Shown here: in pieces, positions 25,496 through 33,796 of the stretch
How positions within the stretch are numbered: position 1 is the first letter of the stretch
Layout of the letters: each line of letters starts with the position of its first letter
Origin: Acidobacteriota bacterium
GTDB lineage: Bacteria > Acidobacteriota > Blastocatellia > Chloracidobacteriales > Chloracidobacteriaceae
NCBI GenBank assembly: GCA_016208495.1
Contig: JACQXX010000003.1
Coordinates: forward strand, 41,091-105,090
DNA length: 64,000 bases
Reading direction: 5' to 3'
Program-made: the position numbers and the translations under genes
The notes under the pieces: model-generated
The model's database searches: none
The model's input: the letters and a program-made list of their open reading frames with translations, nothing else
Told to the model about the DNA's origin: nothing

Positions 25496-28400
25496 ATGTC
25501 GAAGAGAATCGTTGGAATCTGTCTAACCGCGCTGTTTCTGGAACTTGCCGTGCTATTGGGTGCATTTGAACCCACCATCAATGCCTCCACTGGCACTACT
25601 ACAGGGCCGGGTTCGGATGATGGTTCAAGGCCGGGGTTTCGGGGAATTGCGCAATTCCGAAATGAAGCCCAACTGTATGGTAGCCCCCGATATGGCGAGT
25701 CATTGGAAAAGATGGCGGCCAAAAATGCGCAGGTTGAAAACCGGAGGCGGGCAACGGGTTCAACGATATTGTCACTGATCCTGATTTCCGGAGGGCTGGC
25801 TGGGGCGATACTGCTGGCTGGTGGCCTGAACCTGAAAGGCAGTGTTGGGGTACTGGCGGCCAAAGGGGCCTTTTCAGTCATGGCCTTCACTCTGGTGTTT
25901 GGTGTGGCACGAATCGGGGATTTCTCAATTTTTGGGGTGAAGAAAGGTGCCGCTCCATCAAATTCACCTGTTCGACAGGGAAGCGCCGCCCCAGAATTTG
26001 ACGCGTCATTTGAAATCGGCGGCAGCGGCGTTACCCAAATCGGAGGGACGGTGATTGACACCGCCGGCAATCTGTATGTGACCGGAGGCTTTCAAAACGC
26101 CGTTTATTTCAACACGACGCCTCTTCCAACCCGACTCAAAGCGACCCAGGATTATGATTTCTTTGTGGCCAAATTTAGCCCGGATCGAAAATGTCTGTGG
26201 GCACGCGTCGCCAACGGTTCTGATTCAATTGGACAAGGGTTGTCACTCGAAGGTGGTTTGACCATTACGGTGGATGCAACCGGCAATTGCTATGTGGGAG
26301 GCGGGTTTGTTTCTGTCCTGTCCTTTAAAAATGGGGCGGGACAGGAAGTGGCGACCTTGTCGGATTCCGGAGATGGCGTCAACACCGAGCCATTTTTGGT
26401 CAAATATTCGCCGGATGGAACCTTGCTCTGGGCCAGAGGTGGGAACAGTGGCAGCCCGCAATCTCCTGATTCATTAAATTCTGGAATTAATGGAGTGATT
26501 GATATTGTCCTGGACCAGCAAGGAAATCCATATGTGTGTGGAAGCTCTGCCGCCAGGCAATTCCTTGGACAACCCGTGCAACACAGCAGCGGGGTGGGCA
26601 TTGTGATTGCTCGCATCAACCAGCAGACTGGCGAGCCAGTGTGGACGACAAGCGTGAGCGGGACTGACCACATTGGTATTCTGGGGTTGACGATAGACAG
26701 GGCTGACAATCTGTACGCGGTTGGTAACTTTGTGGGAGGCCCTGTGACCTTTCCAACTCAGCCTGGGCCAACCAGTTTCACCAATAACGACAATTTGGGT
26801 GAGAATACCTACATTGCGAAATATACAAAGGATGGGCAATGCCTGTTTGCCCGGCAGATCAAGGGAGCTACTATCGGATTTGATATTGCTGCCACTGCGA
26901 CGGGTGAGTTTTACGTGGCGGGCGGATATTTGACCAGAGCCGATTTTGGAGGCTTTTCGTTGGAAAGCTCTGCCACTGGTGCGTCGGGGTTTCTGGCGAA
27001 ATATAGTGCTGAAGGGGCACTGCTGTTTGTTCGGGAGTTTGGTAAAACTCGATACACCCGGGCCAGTCGAGTGATGATTGACCCAACTGGTACGGTCTAT
27101 GTGATTGGAACGCTCGTGGGGGAAGCTGATTTTGGTACAGAAGGCCCGACTCCAACCTCGCTGGTTTCCCCAAATGCAGGAATGTTTGTGGCGGCTTACA
27201 ATGCAGCCGGTGTCTTTCAATTTGTCAAACAGGTCATCGGTGCGAACAACTTGAGCTTGAATTTAATTGGTCGCAATGCGAATACCCAATTACTGGTTGA
27301 ACCAATCAACGCGGCAATTCACCCGCTCACTGGTCAGTTGCTGATGTCGGGAGACTTTAGCGGCAGATTACCACTCGGCAGTTTTATCACGCTTGAGAGT
27401 GACGACCAGGATTTCGACGGTGATGGCGAAGACGACAGCACCGATTTTGATGGGGATGGCGAGGAGGATGATGACGAGGACAATGATGATGACGATGATG
27501 ACGATGATGACGATGACGATGATGACGATGACGATGATGATGGAGATGGAGATGGAGATGGCGACGGCGGAGAAGAAGGTCGCCAGTCAAGTTCCGACCG
27601 CAACGGCTTTATTGGCTACATTACACTTCCAGCCGTGACAGTTGATCCACCAACCGCAGAACTGAGCTTCCCAAAAGGAGGTGAAACCTTCTTCACTGGG
27701 AGCAACCTCACAATCACCTGGACCTCGTTTGATAAAGGTGGGGTTGTTTCACACGATCTGACTTTATCCACTGATGGCGGCAGCAGCTTTGCGACCAGTC
27801 TAGCGACAGGGTTACCAGGGGCAACCCAAAGCTTTGAGTACCGAATTCCAGCCACGCTTCAAACCGAAACGGGTCGCATCCGTCTCACGGCCACCAATGG
27901 GGCGAGGTTGACCGCTCAAGCCGTAACTCCAGCTAATTTCAGAATCACAACCCAAAGCAATGATCAGGTGAAGCCCGTGGTGACCGTGGCCGAACCAACG
28001 ACTGGGGCAACCTTTGTTTCATCAGTCGGCGCCCAGGTGCCAGTTTCCTGGACGGCAACCGACAATGTTGGCGTGGTAGCACAGCGTGTGAAGTTTTCCG
28101 GAACCCGCACCGGTTCAAGCTTCACCGAGACGGTGGCTTCGGGATTGCCAGGAACTGCGGTCAGTTTTGCGCTTCAATTGACCACGGGAGATGCCGTCAG
28201 TGGTGGTGCCGTTGTGGTCGAAGCCGTTGACGCGGCTGGAAATGTCGGCCAGGGAATATCTGGAGTTTTCACCGTTGTACCTGCCGGAGCTGATTCAGTG
28301 CCGCCAGTTGTTTCAACTGTCACCCTGTCAAAAACCAAGATTAAGCGGAAAAAAGACCCGAATGTTCTTATTTCGTGGCAATCGAGCGACAACACGGCTG

Positions 28401-28606
28401 TCACTGGCCACAACCTGTCATTTGCTGTGGATGGAACTGCATTTTCAACCACGGTTGTGACAGGCTTGCCAGGGACTGCTCAGTCGTTTACCTGGACCGT
28501 TCCCACCAGCGTACCCAAGACCAAAACCGGCAAGGTCAAGGTGATGGCAATAGACGCCATCGGAAACACGGGTGAAGCCGTGTCTGGAACGCTTTCGATC
28601 AAGTAA
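25496..28606 (+). CDS. Large exported protein: SBBP-like propeller, Asp-rich linker, three Ig-like repeats
   Basis: 1036 aa. Start ATG 25496 follows AAGGAG. Hydrophobic N-terminal segment (about 5-25), then a further hydrophobic stretch (about 85-140), possibly membrane-inserted. Residues about 165-620 contain repeated blades of the form D-x-x-GN-x-Y-V-x-G (IDTAGNLYVTGG, VDATGNCYVGGG, LDQQGNPYVCG), as in SBBP-repeat proteins. A tract of about 60 residues of Asp/Glu/Gly follows (about 635-695) with DFDGDGEDD motifs that could bind calcium. Three related Ig/fibronectin-like repeats of about 100 residues end the protein, each with a xVTWxxxDN/DKxG...GLPG motif. Likely surface-exposed or secreted adhesin or structural protein; no catalytic motif seen. 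It begins 53 bp after lnt on the same strand. Confidence 0.75.
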   Translation: MSKRIVGICLTALFLELAVLLGAFEPTINASTGTTTGPGSDDGSRPGFRGIAQFRNEAQLYGSPRYGESLEKMAAKNAQVENRRRATGSTILSLILISGGLAGAILLAGGLNLKGSVGVLAAKGAFSVMAFTLVFGVARIGDFSIFGVKKGAAPSNSPVRQGSAAPEFDASFEIGGSGVTQIGGTVIDTAGNLYVTGGFQNAVYFNTTPLPTRLKATQDYDFFVAKFSPDRKCLWARVANGSDSIGQGLSLEGGLTITVDATGNCYVGGGFVSVLSFKNGAGQEVATLSDSGDGVNTEPFLVKYSPDGTLLWARGGNSGSPQSPDSLNSGINGVIDIVLDQQGNPYVCGSSAARQFLGQPVQHSSGVGIVIARINQQTGEPVWTTSVSGTDHIGILGLTIDRADNLYAVGNFVGGPVTFPTQPGPTSFTNNDNLGENTYIAKYTKDGQCLFARQIKGATIGFDIAATATGEFYVAGGYLTRADFGGFSLESSATGASGFLAKYSAEGALLFVREFGKTRYTRASRVMIDPTGTVYVIGTLVGEADFGTEGPTPTSLVSPNAGMFVAAYNAAGVFQFVKQVIGANNLSLNLIGRNANTQLLVEPINAAIHPLTGQLLMSGDFSGRLPLGSFITLESDDQDFDGDGEDDSTDFDGDGEEDDDEDNDDDDDDDDDDDDDDDDDDDGDGDGDGDGGEEGRQSSSDRNGFIGYITLPAVTVDPPTAELSFPKGGETFFTGSNLTITWTSFDKGGVVSHDLTLSTDGGSSFATSLATGLPGATQSFEYRIPATLQTETGRIRLTATNGARLTAQAVTPANFRITTQSNDQVKPVVTVAEPTTGATFVSSVGAQVPVSWTATDNVGVVAQRVKFSGTRTGSSFTETVASGLPGTAVSFALQLTTGDAVSGGAVVVEAVDAAGNVGQGISGVFTVVPAGADSVPPVVSTVTLSKTKIKRKKDPNVLISWQSSDNTAVTGHNLSFAVDGTAFSTTVVTGLPGTAQSFTWTVPTSVPKTKTGKVKVMAIDAIGNTGEAVSGTLSIK
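27400..27570. repeat. GAT/GAC microsatellite encoding the Asp tract
   Basis: Trinucleotides GAT, GAC and GAG with a GATGAC-type hexamer pattern, ending in four or so GATGGA units. Coding in the plus strand for Asp, Glu and Gly. Changes in copy number would keep the frame in multiples of three. Confidence 0.85.
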
Positions 28607-28637
28607 GTCTGGTGGGGAAGAGAGAGGTTTTTCACTA

Positions 28638-28681
28638 CAGAAGAACACGGAGGAATATCCAAATGCCTCTGTGTTCCTCTG
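28638..28681. terminator. Imperfect hairpin between convergent genes
   Basis: 28638-28653 and 28666-28681 are complementary over 16 bases with two G-U type mismatches (CAGAAGAACACGGAGG against CCTCTGTGTTCCTCTG). It lies between the ends of two converging genes and could terminate both. The CTCTGTG units extend to 28696 as a short 9-10-bp repeat. Confidence 0.45.
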
Positions 28682-28700
28682 TGTCCTCTGTGGTGAGATT

Positions 28701-31700
28701 TTATGATTTGAAACTGTCGGTATTTCGCTCGGCCAGAGAAGATGCCGCACGGATGATTGATGATTTCCGGATCGCCGGAATGACCGCCGTCTGAAGTTCC
28801 ACAACACTTGAAAAGCGCTGGGTCGGGTCTTTGGCAAAACATTTTTGCAAAACGGCGTCAAGTGGTTTGTTTTCGACTTTATTCCCTGGCAGATGGTAGG
28901 TGGAACGAAGGACCGAATTGAGCAATTCTGGGTAATTTTTGCCTTCAAACGGACGGCGACCGGTGAGCACCTCCACAATCAACACGCCGACTGAAAAGAG
29001 ATCGCTTCGTTCGTCGGTGGCGCCGCCGGTCAGTTGTTCGGGAGACATATACCCAAATGTTCCCATCACCATCCCCGGTGTTGTCAGGCTGCTGGGGGCG
29101 GTTGTATTCATCAACCGGAATTTCGCCAGCCCAAAATCCAGAATCTTGATCTGGGTTTGGCCGGAGCGGGTTCGAGCCAGGAAAATGTTCTCGGGTTTCA
29201 GGTCGCGATGGATTACTCCAGCTTCATGAGCTGCCTTTAATCCTTCCAGCAGTTGATTAACCCATTCGGCCACAGTGGTTGGATCAAGTTGCTCGCTCTG
29301 GGTTAATTTCTCACGGAGCGTTTTTCCTTCAACAAGTTCCATTACCAGATAGGCGCCGGTGCTACCAAGCAGCCCGGACTGATACACCGTGATGATATTG
29401 GGATGATTGAGACGGGCTGAAGCGCGGGCTTCGCGTTCAAACCGGCGTAACGCTGCATCGCCTCCAAGCGCGCTGGTCGTCATTACTTTCACGGCAACTG
29501 ACCGGCCCAATCGTAAATCTGTTGCCTGATACACCGCGCCCATTCCACCTTTTCCAAGCAGACGTTCAAGCCGGTACTGGCCATCAATTGTGCGTTCGAC
29601 CGGCACCGTTGAGACCAGCATCGCGTTATCTTTGGGGCAAAGCTGATCTGAAACATCAAAGCAGTTACCGCAGATTGGGCATTCCTTCAACAAATTGACC
29701 TGATTTTGTTCCAGGCGGGAAAGCACTTCCCGGTTGAGGGTTTGTTCCTGGCCAACTTTGTGTTTGAGCCATTCGATTTGATACACGCTTGCCATGTGTT
29801 GCGCGAGGGTTTGGAGTAATCGCTGGTCGTTGTGGGTGTAGGGTTGTTCAGATTTTTTTTCTCCAAGCATCATTAGCCCGACCAGCATTCCATCTGGTCC
29901 CTTCATTGGCACCAGCAATGTAACCTGCAAATCTTCCAGCCACGCCTGTTCCCAGGCCGGGAGTCGAGTTGAGGCTGGAAAAGGGAATTTACGCACTGAG
30001 GAATGACCTTCCATCAGACTCAGAACCCGAGCTGAATCAGGGATATACAGTTTCTTCGAATCGCTGCCGGATGAATATCCAAGTGTCAGGATCGTCGAGT
30101 TGGGGGCCCGATAGAACACCTGAATATGTTTGGGATGCAGGGCGGCCTCGACGCTGCGGCTGACACGGTGGGCAATTTCAGTTGGTGAGGTCAGTTCTTT
30201 GACTTCGCCAATCAATCCCAACAGGATTTGTTCGCCGTCATAGGCTTCACGAAAAAAACGCCGGTCAATCCAGTGGCGTAACGGGGTTCGGAACTGCAGA
30301 CTGAAGGCCGTCAATACAACCAGTACCGAATACACTCGGTTTTGAAACAAAAATTCAGCAATCGTCCGATGGGGGTTGGCGGCGATGCTATAGATCAATC
30401 CGATGACTGGTAAGGCCAGGATCACTTGAAGCACATTTTTCGCCAGCAAGTATTGAAGGCCCAGCCGAAGGACGACGCTGATATCAAAGACTTTATGTTT
30501 GAGAATCGCATAGGCGGTTGAGAAGGGAATGGCAATGGTGGCGAGATTGGCAAGCAAGGTTATCCACCACACCTGGCTCAGTGGCCTGGGGAATAAAAAA
30601 ACATTGAGGAGAGAAGAAAAAAGTAAGGGGAGAAAGGCGATCAGCGTTCCATAGATAATCCATTGGATTCGTCGCCGCTGATCCAGTTCCTTTTCTAGCC
30701 GATAATTGCGGAAAACTACCACACAGATCATCACAAGTGAGGCTGAATGCACGAGGCCCTGCAGTTGAAACGCCAGCGGCCAGAAATCCATAGTCCGGTA
30801 GTTAAAATCGGCCAGTGCCAGTGGATCCAGGAATTTACCGCTGTTAAGCCACCACCAGACGAGTGACAGACACAGGGCTGAACCATAAAAAAAATACTGG
30901 CAGGCTGTCCAAAATTTTCCACGAGGGACTGTGGTCGGAAACCGGTAATAAAAATGAAAGGCCAGCGCGGTTTGGAGTCCAATCAGGTTATGGGCCGGTG
31001 CCCAAAATATCCAGCTTCCCCCTTGCAGGAAAAACATTTTGGTGGAAAGCGTGTTTTTCAAAAAAGTAATTGCCGCCACGAGCAGGGTGATGCTCCCCAG
31101 TCGGGCCGAAAATCCATCAGGCTTCAGGGTTCCAATACTCAGCCCAACGCCAAGAAACACCACACCAATCAGGAACTGCATCACCAGAAGGGGCGATATC
31201 TGGTGAGTGCGGGTGAGTTTACTGGTCAGGGAAAATTCTTTTTCCTCTCCATTCTGGATCACACGAATGGTGTATGGTCCACCGAAGGGCTGTACCCATC
31301 TGAGGTATCCGGGACCGTAGGTTGCAACTCGGGGCTCACGATTGATGGCCACTAGCTGGTCGCCGGTCTGGAGTTTCCCGGCTGCTGGACCTTGCGGATC
31401 AACCTGACTGACCTGCCAGCAACCTTTGGGTTGCTCGACGGCTGACCATCCCGTTTCCAGTTGGAGCGGTCCAAGCCGATAAAGCTGAACCGCCGCAAAA
31501 ATGAAATATCCGGCCAGAATGATTCCAAAACCGCAGATTCCCCAGAAAAAAATAGGTTTCGCCGGTTTCGCTGATGTTCTATGACCTGGTGATGGGGAAG
31601 AAACAACTGGTTGGGCTACGACTTCGGCGGCGACATCGCCGGGTGGCGATTCAATAAAATCTTCCGCTTCAGATTCAAACGCTAGAAGCTGTTCGACTTT

Positions 31701-31820
31701 CTGGCGCAGCCAGAGGTCATCACCGCATTCTTTCGCCAGAAAGACTGTTCGGTTCTCGGGGTTGAGATCAAGCGCCGACTGACACAGTCGCTCGATTTCA
31801 TCCCAGCGTTCAGGTTTCAT
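28701..31820 (-). CDS. Membrane Ser/Thr kinase: PDZ-like, multi-TM, GAF, zinc ribbon, kinase
   Basis: 1039 aa. N-terminal cytoplasmic segment (MKPERWDEIERLCQSALDL, typical of ECF-coupled kinases), a membrane helix (about 90-112), a PDZ-like domain (VSQVDPQGPAAGKLQTGDQLVAINRE), several more hydrophobic helices (about 190-480), a GAF-like domain (about 530-680), a zinc ribbon (CPICGNCFDVSDQLCPKD, about 715-735) and a C-terminal Hanks kinase (about 745-1035). Kinase motifs are intact: GKGGMG, AVKVM, HRDLKPEN (about 870), DFG (about 894), YMSPEQ and DLFSVG. ATG 31820 with AAAGGAG upstream overlaps the sigma-factor stop by 11 bp, so the two are translationally coupled. The periplasmic PDZ and transmembrane part probably sense envelope signals; this is inference. 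Confidence 0.9.
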   Translation of the reverse strand: MKPERWDEIERLCQSALDLNPENRTVFLAKECGDDLWLRQKVEQLLAFESEAEDFIESPPGDVAAEVVAQPVVSSPSPGHRTSAKPAKPIFFWGICGFGIILAGYFIFAAVQLYRLGPLQLETGWSAVEQPKGCWQVSQVDPQGPAAGKLQTGDQLVAINREPRVATYGPGYLRWVQPFGGPYTIRVIQNGEEKEFSLTSKLTRTHQISPLLVMQFLIGVVFLGVGLSIGTLKPDGFSARLGSITLLVAAITFLKNTLSTKMFFLQGGSWIFWAPAHNLIGLQTALAFHFYYRFPTTVPRGKFWTACQYFFYGSALCLSLVWWWLNSGKFLDPLALADFNYRTMDFWPLAFQLQGLVHSASLVMICVVVFRNYRLEKELDQRRRIQWIIYGTLIAFLPLLFSSLLNVFLFPRPLSQVWWITLLANLATIAIPFSTAYAILKHKVFDISVVLRLGLQYLLAKNVLQVILALPVIGLIYSIAANPHRTIAEFLFQNRVYSVLVVLTAFSLQFRTPLRHWIDRRFFREAYDGEQILLGLIGEVKELTSPTEIAHRVSRSVEAALHPKHIQVFYRAPNSTILTLGYSSGSDSKKLYIPDSARVLSLMEGHSSVRKFPFPASTRLPAWEQAWLEDLQVTLLVPMKGPDGMLVGLMMLGEKKSEQPYTHNDQRLLQTLAQHMASVYQIEWLKHKVGQEQTLNREVLSRLEQNQVNLLKECPICGNCFDVSDQLCPKDNAMLVSTVPVERTIDGQYRLERLLGKGGMGAVYQATDLRLGRSVAVKVMTTSALGGDAALRRFEREARASARLNHPNIITVYQSGLLGSTGAYLVMELVEGKTLREKLTQSEQLDPTTVAEWVNQLLEGLKAAHEAGVIHRDLKPENIFLARTRSGQTQIKILDFGLAKFRLMNTTAPSSLTTPGMVMGTFGYMSPEQLTGGATDERSDLFSVGVLIVEVLTGRRPFEGKNYPELLNSVLRSTYHLPGNKVENKPLDAVLQKCFAKDPTQRFSSVVELQTAVIPAIRKSSIIRAASSLAERNTDSFKS

Positions 31821-32388
31821 CGGGTGCTCCTTTGAGTTCGGAGAGCAACCACAATTTGGCCACCCGCCAGTCCCGTTTGACCGTTTCAACCGAGATTTTC
31901 AATACCTCAGCCGTTTCCTCAAGGCTCATTCCACCGAAGTAGCGAAGTTCGACAATCCGGCTTTTGCGCTCGTCAAAAGCTGCCAGCCGGGTCAGGGCTT
32001 CGTCGAGTGCGACCAGTTCGGCATAGCGTTCACTTGAAACCAGAGCGGCTTGATCGAGTGAAACTTTCTGGAAATCACCGCCCCGCTTCTCAGTTTTTCG
32101 GGCCAGGGCATAGTTCACCAGGATATGGCGCATGGCGGTGGCGGCCACGGCAAAAAAGTGGGATCGGTTTTGCCAGTGAACATCCGATTGACCGGCGAGT
32201 TTCAGGTAGGCTTCGTGAATAAGCGCGGTGGTTTGCAGCGTGTGGCCGGTTGGCTGGCCGCTCATATAGCGCCGGGCCATCTGGCGCAGCTCGTTGTAGA
32301 CCAGCGGCATAAGCTGATCCAATGCTGCCTGATCGCCACGGTTCCAGGCTTCGAGCAATGCCGTGACTTCCAAAGGGGGAGAAGCCAT
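31810..32388 (-). CDS. ECF-type sigma factor, TIGR02999-like
   Basis: 192 aa. Sigma-70 family protein with region 2 (LYDELRQ-like LVYNELRQMARRYMSG, NRSHFFAVAATAMRHILVNYAL) and region 4 (FDERKSRIVELRYFGGMSLEETAEVLKISVETVKRDWRVAKLWL). The HTLQTTALIHEAYLKL motif is typical of the TIGR02999 subgroup, usually encoded beside Ser/Thr kinases rather than classical anti-sigma factors. ATG 32388 is preceded by AAAAGGA. It overlaps the downstream kinase gene by 11 bp, so the two are one operon, and the kinase is the likely regulator of the sigma factor by phosphorylation (known for related pairs, inferred here). Confidence 0.93.
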   Translation of the reverse strand: MASPPLEVTALLEAWNRGDQAALDQLMPLVYNELRQMARRYMSGQPTGHTLQTTALIHEAYLKLAGQSDVHWQNRSHFFAVAATAMRHILVNYALARKTEKRGGDFQKVSLDQAALVSSERYAELVALDEALTRLAAFDERKSRIVELRYFGGMSLEETAEVLKISVETVKRDWRVAKLWLLSELKGAPDET

Positions 32389-32495
32389 GAGCCGTCCTTT
32401 TCAGTTTTAGGGAGTGACTGGAACTACCGATTCACCGCATTTGACCCATCGTTCGCTCAAATTTGAGTGAACGATGCGTCTGAACCAGAGAAACG

Positions 32496-32813
32496 TCAAT
32501 GGTTTGATGTATTGAGGAAGACAACGAATTCTTCGAGCGATGTTGCCAGAACTGCTTTTTGGTGCAGAAACACCAATTGATCTTCGTCCTGGATTGCCTG
32601 GATGGTGGTGACCAGAGTTGGAGCCAGTTCACCAAATTTCAATTTCAGGGTGAGTAAAAGCATTTCAATTTTGGATTTGATCCGGCCACGGGCTTCACCA
32701 CGGGCTTCACCACGGGCTTCACCACGGGCTTCACCACGGGCTTCACCACGGGCTTCACCACGGGCTTCACCACGGGCTTCAGCAAAACGTTCAATACTTG
32801 TCACATACGGCAT
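32496..32813 (-). CDS. Predicted nested short form (RpnS-like antitoxin) of copy 2
   Basis: In-frame ATG (32811-32813 on the plus strand as CAT), codon 239 of the parent gene, preceded by GAGGAGCAACACCAT, a strong Shine-Dalgarno sequence at normal spacing. Would give 105 aa: the eight EARG repeats plus the DUF4351-like end. In E. coli RpnS the dimer interface is a helix with four-residue repeats of variable number, so the EARG tract lies where that helix would be. Use of the site is inference. Confidence 0.5.
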   Translation of the reverse strand: MPYVTSIERFAEARGEARGEARGEARGEARGEARGEARGEARGRIKSKIEMLLLTLKLKFGELAPTLVTTIQAIQDEDQLVFLHQKAVLATSLEEFVVFLNTSNH

Positions 32814-33527
32814 ATGGTGTTGCTCCTCGTACTCTTCTAAATCTCGTTGAAACTGGTTTTCCAGATCGGTCGGCAATTGCATAAACCAGTCAATCAATCG
32901 AAACAGTTTTCGAACTTCATCCGCCGAATATCCCCGTTCATAGAGCGAACGAACGATACGAAATTTCCATTCGCGGCGTGATTGAGGTTCTTGTTTGGTT
33001 TCAAGGGTTTTCAAATGCGCCAGCACAATTGGCGCAAAGCGATTCTGACTTTGTTCAAGCCCGTCGGGGTTCAGTCTGATGAGTTTGACGGTTGGAAACT
33101 GGACGACCATTCTATATCCCCAGAATGACCATCCAAATTCCTTTGGAACCCATTCTGGATTTGAGTCTCCCAGCACGACCAGGCTCACGACGTGTTTTCC
33201 GAATTCATCAAACAATCGGGCGTCAAACCGAAAAATCCGTTCGGGGAAATCTGCTTCCCACTGGCTTTGAACCTCAACATGAACCAGTACCCAGCGTTTC
33301 ACGCCATCAAGTGTCTGAACTTCCTTGAGTTTATCCGCCACCTGGCGACCCATTTGGGCGGTTGCCGTCACTTTCTGAAATTCCTTATCACGTGATTGAG
33401 GCGGGATGCTCCAGTCAATCCCGTCGTGGACCATTGGGAAGAGCAATTCCAGAAAATCTTTGAAGTATTCGTCGAGCGCCTCTTTCCAGGGACTATCGTA
33501 ATCGTCACGAAATGATTCGGTTTCCAC
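32496..33527 (-). CDS. Rpn-type PD-(D/E)XK nuclease, copy 2, with tetrapeptide repeat
   Basis: 343 aa, paralogue of the gene at 7821-8792; the first 240 residues are very similar and active-site candidates coincide (Asp65, Glu85, Gln87 in HVEVQ). GTG start at 33527 with AGGAGG upstream. After Met239 (MPYVTSIER) the protein has eight copies of EARG, encoded by a 12-bp repeat, then a DUF4351-like C-terminal domain that differs from copy 1 at many positions. Putative toxic endonuclease with anti-phage or recombination-promoting role, as for E. coli Rpn proteins. It is followed, on the minus strand, by about 100 bp and then the sigma factor gene; no functional link is evident. Not in an operon with its paralogue. 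Confidence 0.82.
   Translation of the reverse strand: METESFRDDYDSPWKEALDEYFKDFLELLFPMVHDGIDWSIPPQSRDKEFQKVTATAQMGRQVADKLKEVQTLDGVKRWVLVHVEVQSQWEADFPERIFRFDARLFDEFGKHVVSLVVLGDSNPEWVPKEFGWSFWGYRMVVQFPTVKLIRLNPDGLEQSQNRFAPIVLAHLKTLETKQEPQSRREWKFRIVRSLYERGYSADEVRKLFRLIDWFMQLPTDLENQFQRDLEEYEEQHHMPYVTSIERFAEARGEARGEARGEARGEARGEARGEARGEARGRIKSKIEMLLLTLKLKFGELAPTLVTTIQAIQDEDQLVFLHQKAVLATSLEEFVVFLNTSNH
32689..32780. repeat. 12-bp minisatellite, 8 copies, in Rpn copy 2
   Basis: CGGGCTTCACCA repeated eight times with no mismatch seen (the last copy partial). It encodes EARG on the minus strand, so gain or loss of a copy adds or removes four residues and never shifts the frame. Confidence 0.95.
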
Positions 33528-33796
33528 AAGGCAGTCCTCCTGATGGTTCTTCTCCGGAAGAAGAAAAGGATTACAGAATTGGTTTTCTCATTTTCCTGTC
33601 AGAAAAAAACCTTGTCAATCCAGCCAGTTGCGTGTAAGTAAAAGCCTTTCTGACACACGGTTCCTCCATCGGTTTTTCAACCATTGTTCCTCACCAAATT
33701 CAATTGGTTCGCTTTGGGGTTTCGGCCAATCGCTGTCTGGTCGTCCCTCACTGGTCACATTCTTCCAAAATCCACACATTCAAAGGAGTTCCCTTG
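33528..33796. other. Divergent upstream region of Rpn copy 2 and TonB-type receptor
   Basis: About 270 bp without a gene. The receptor's Shine-Dalgarno sequence (AAAGGAG at 33783-33789) is at its right end. No clear regulatory site. Confidence 0.3.
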
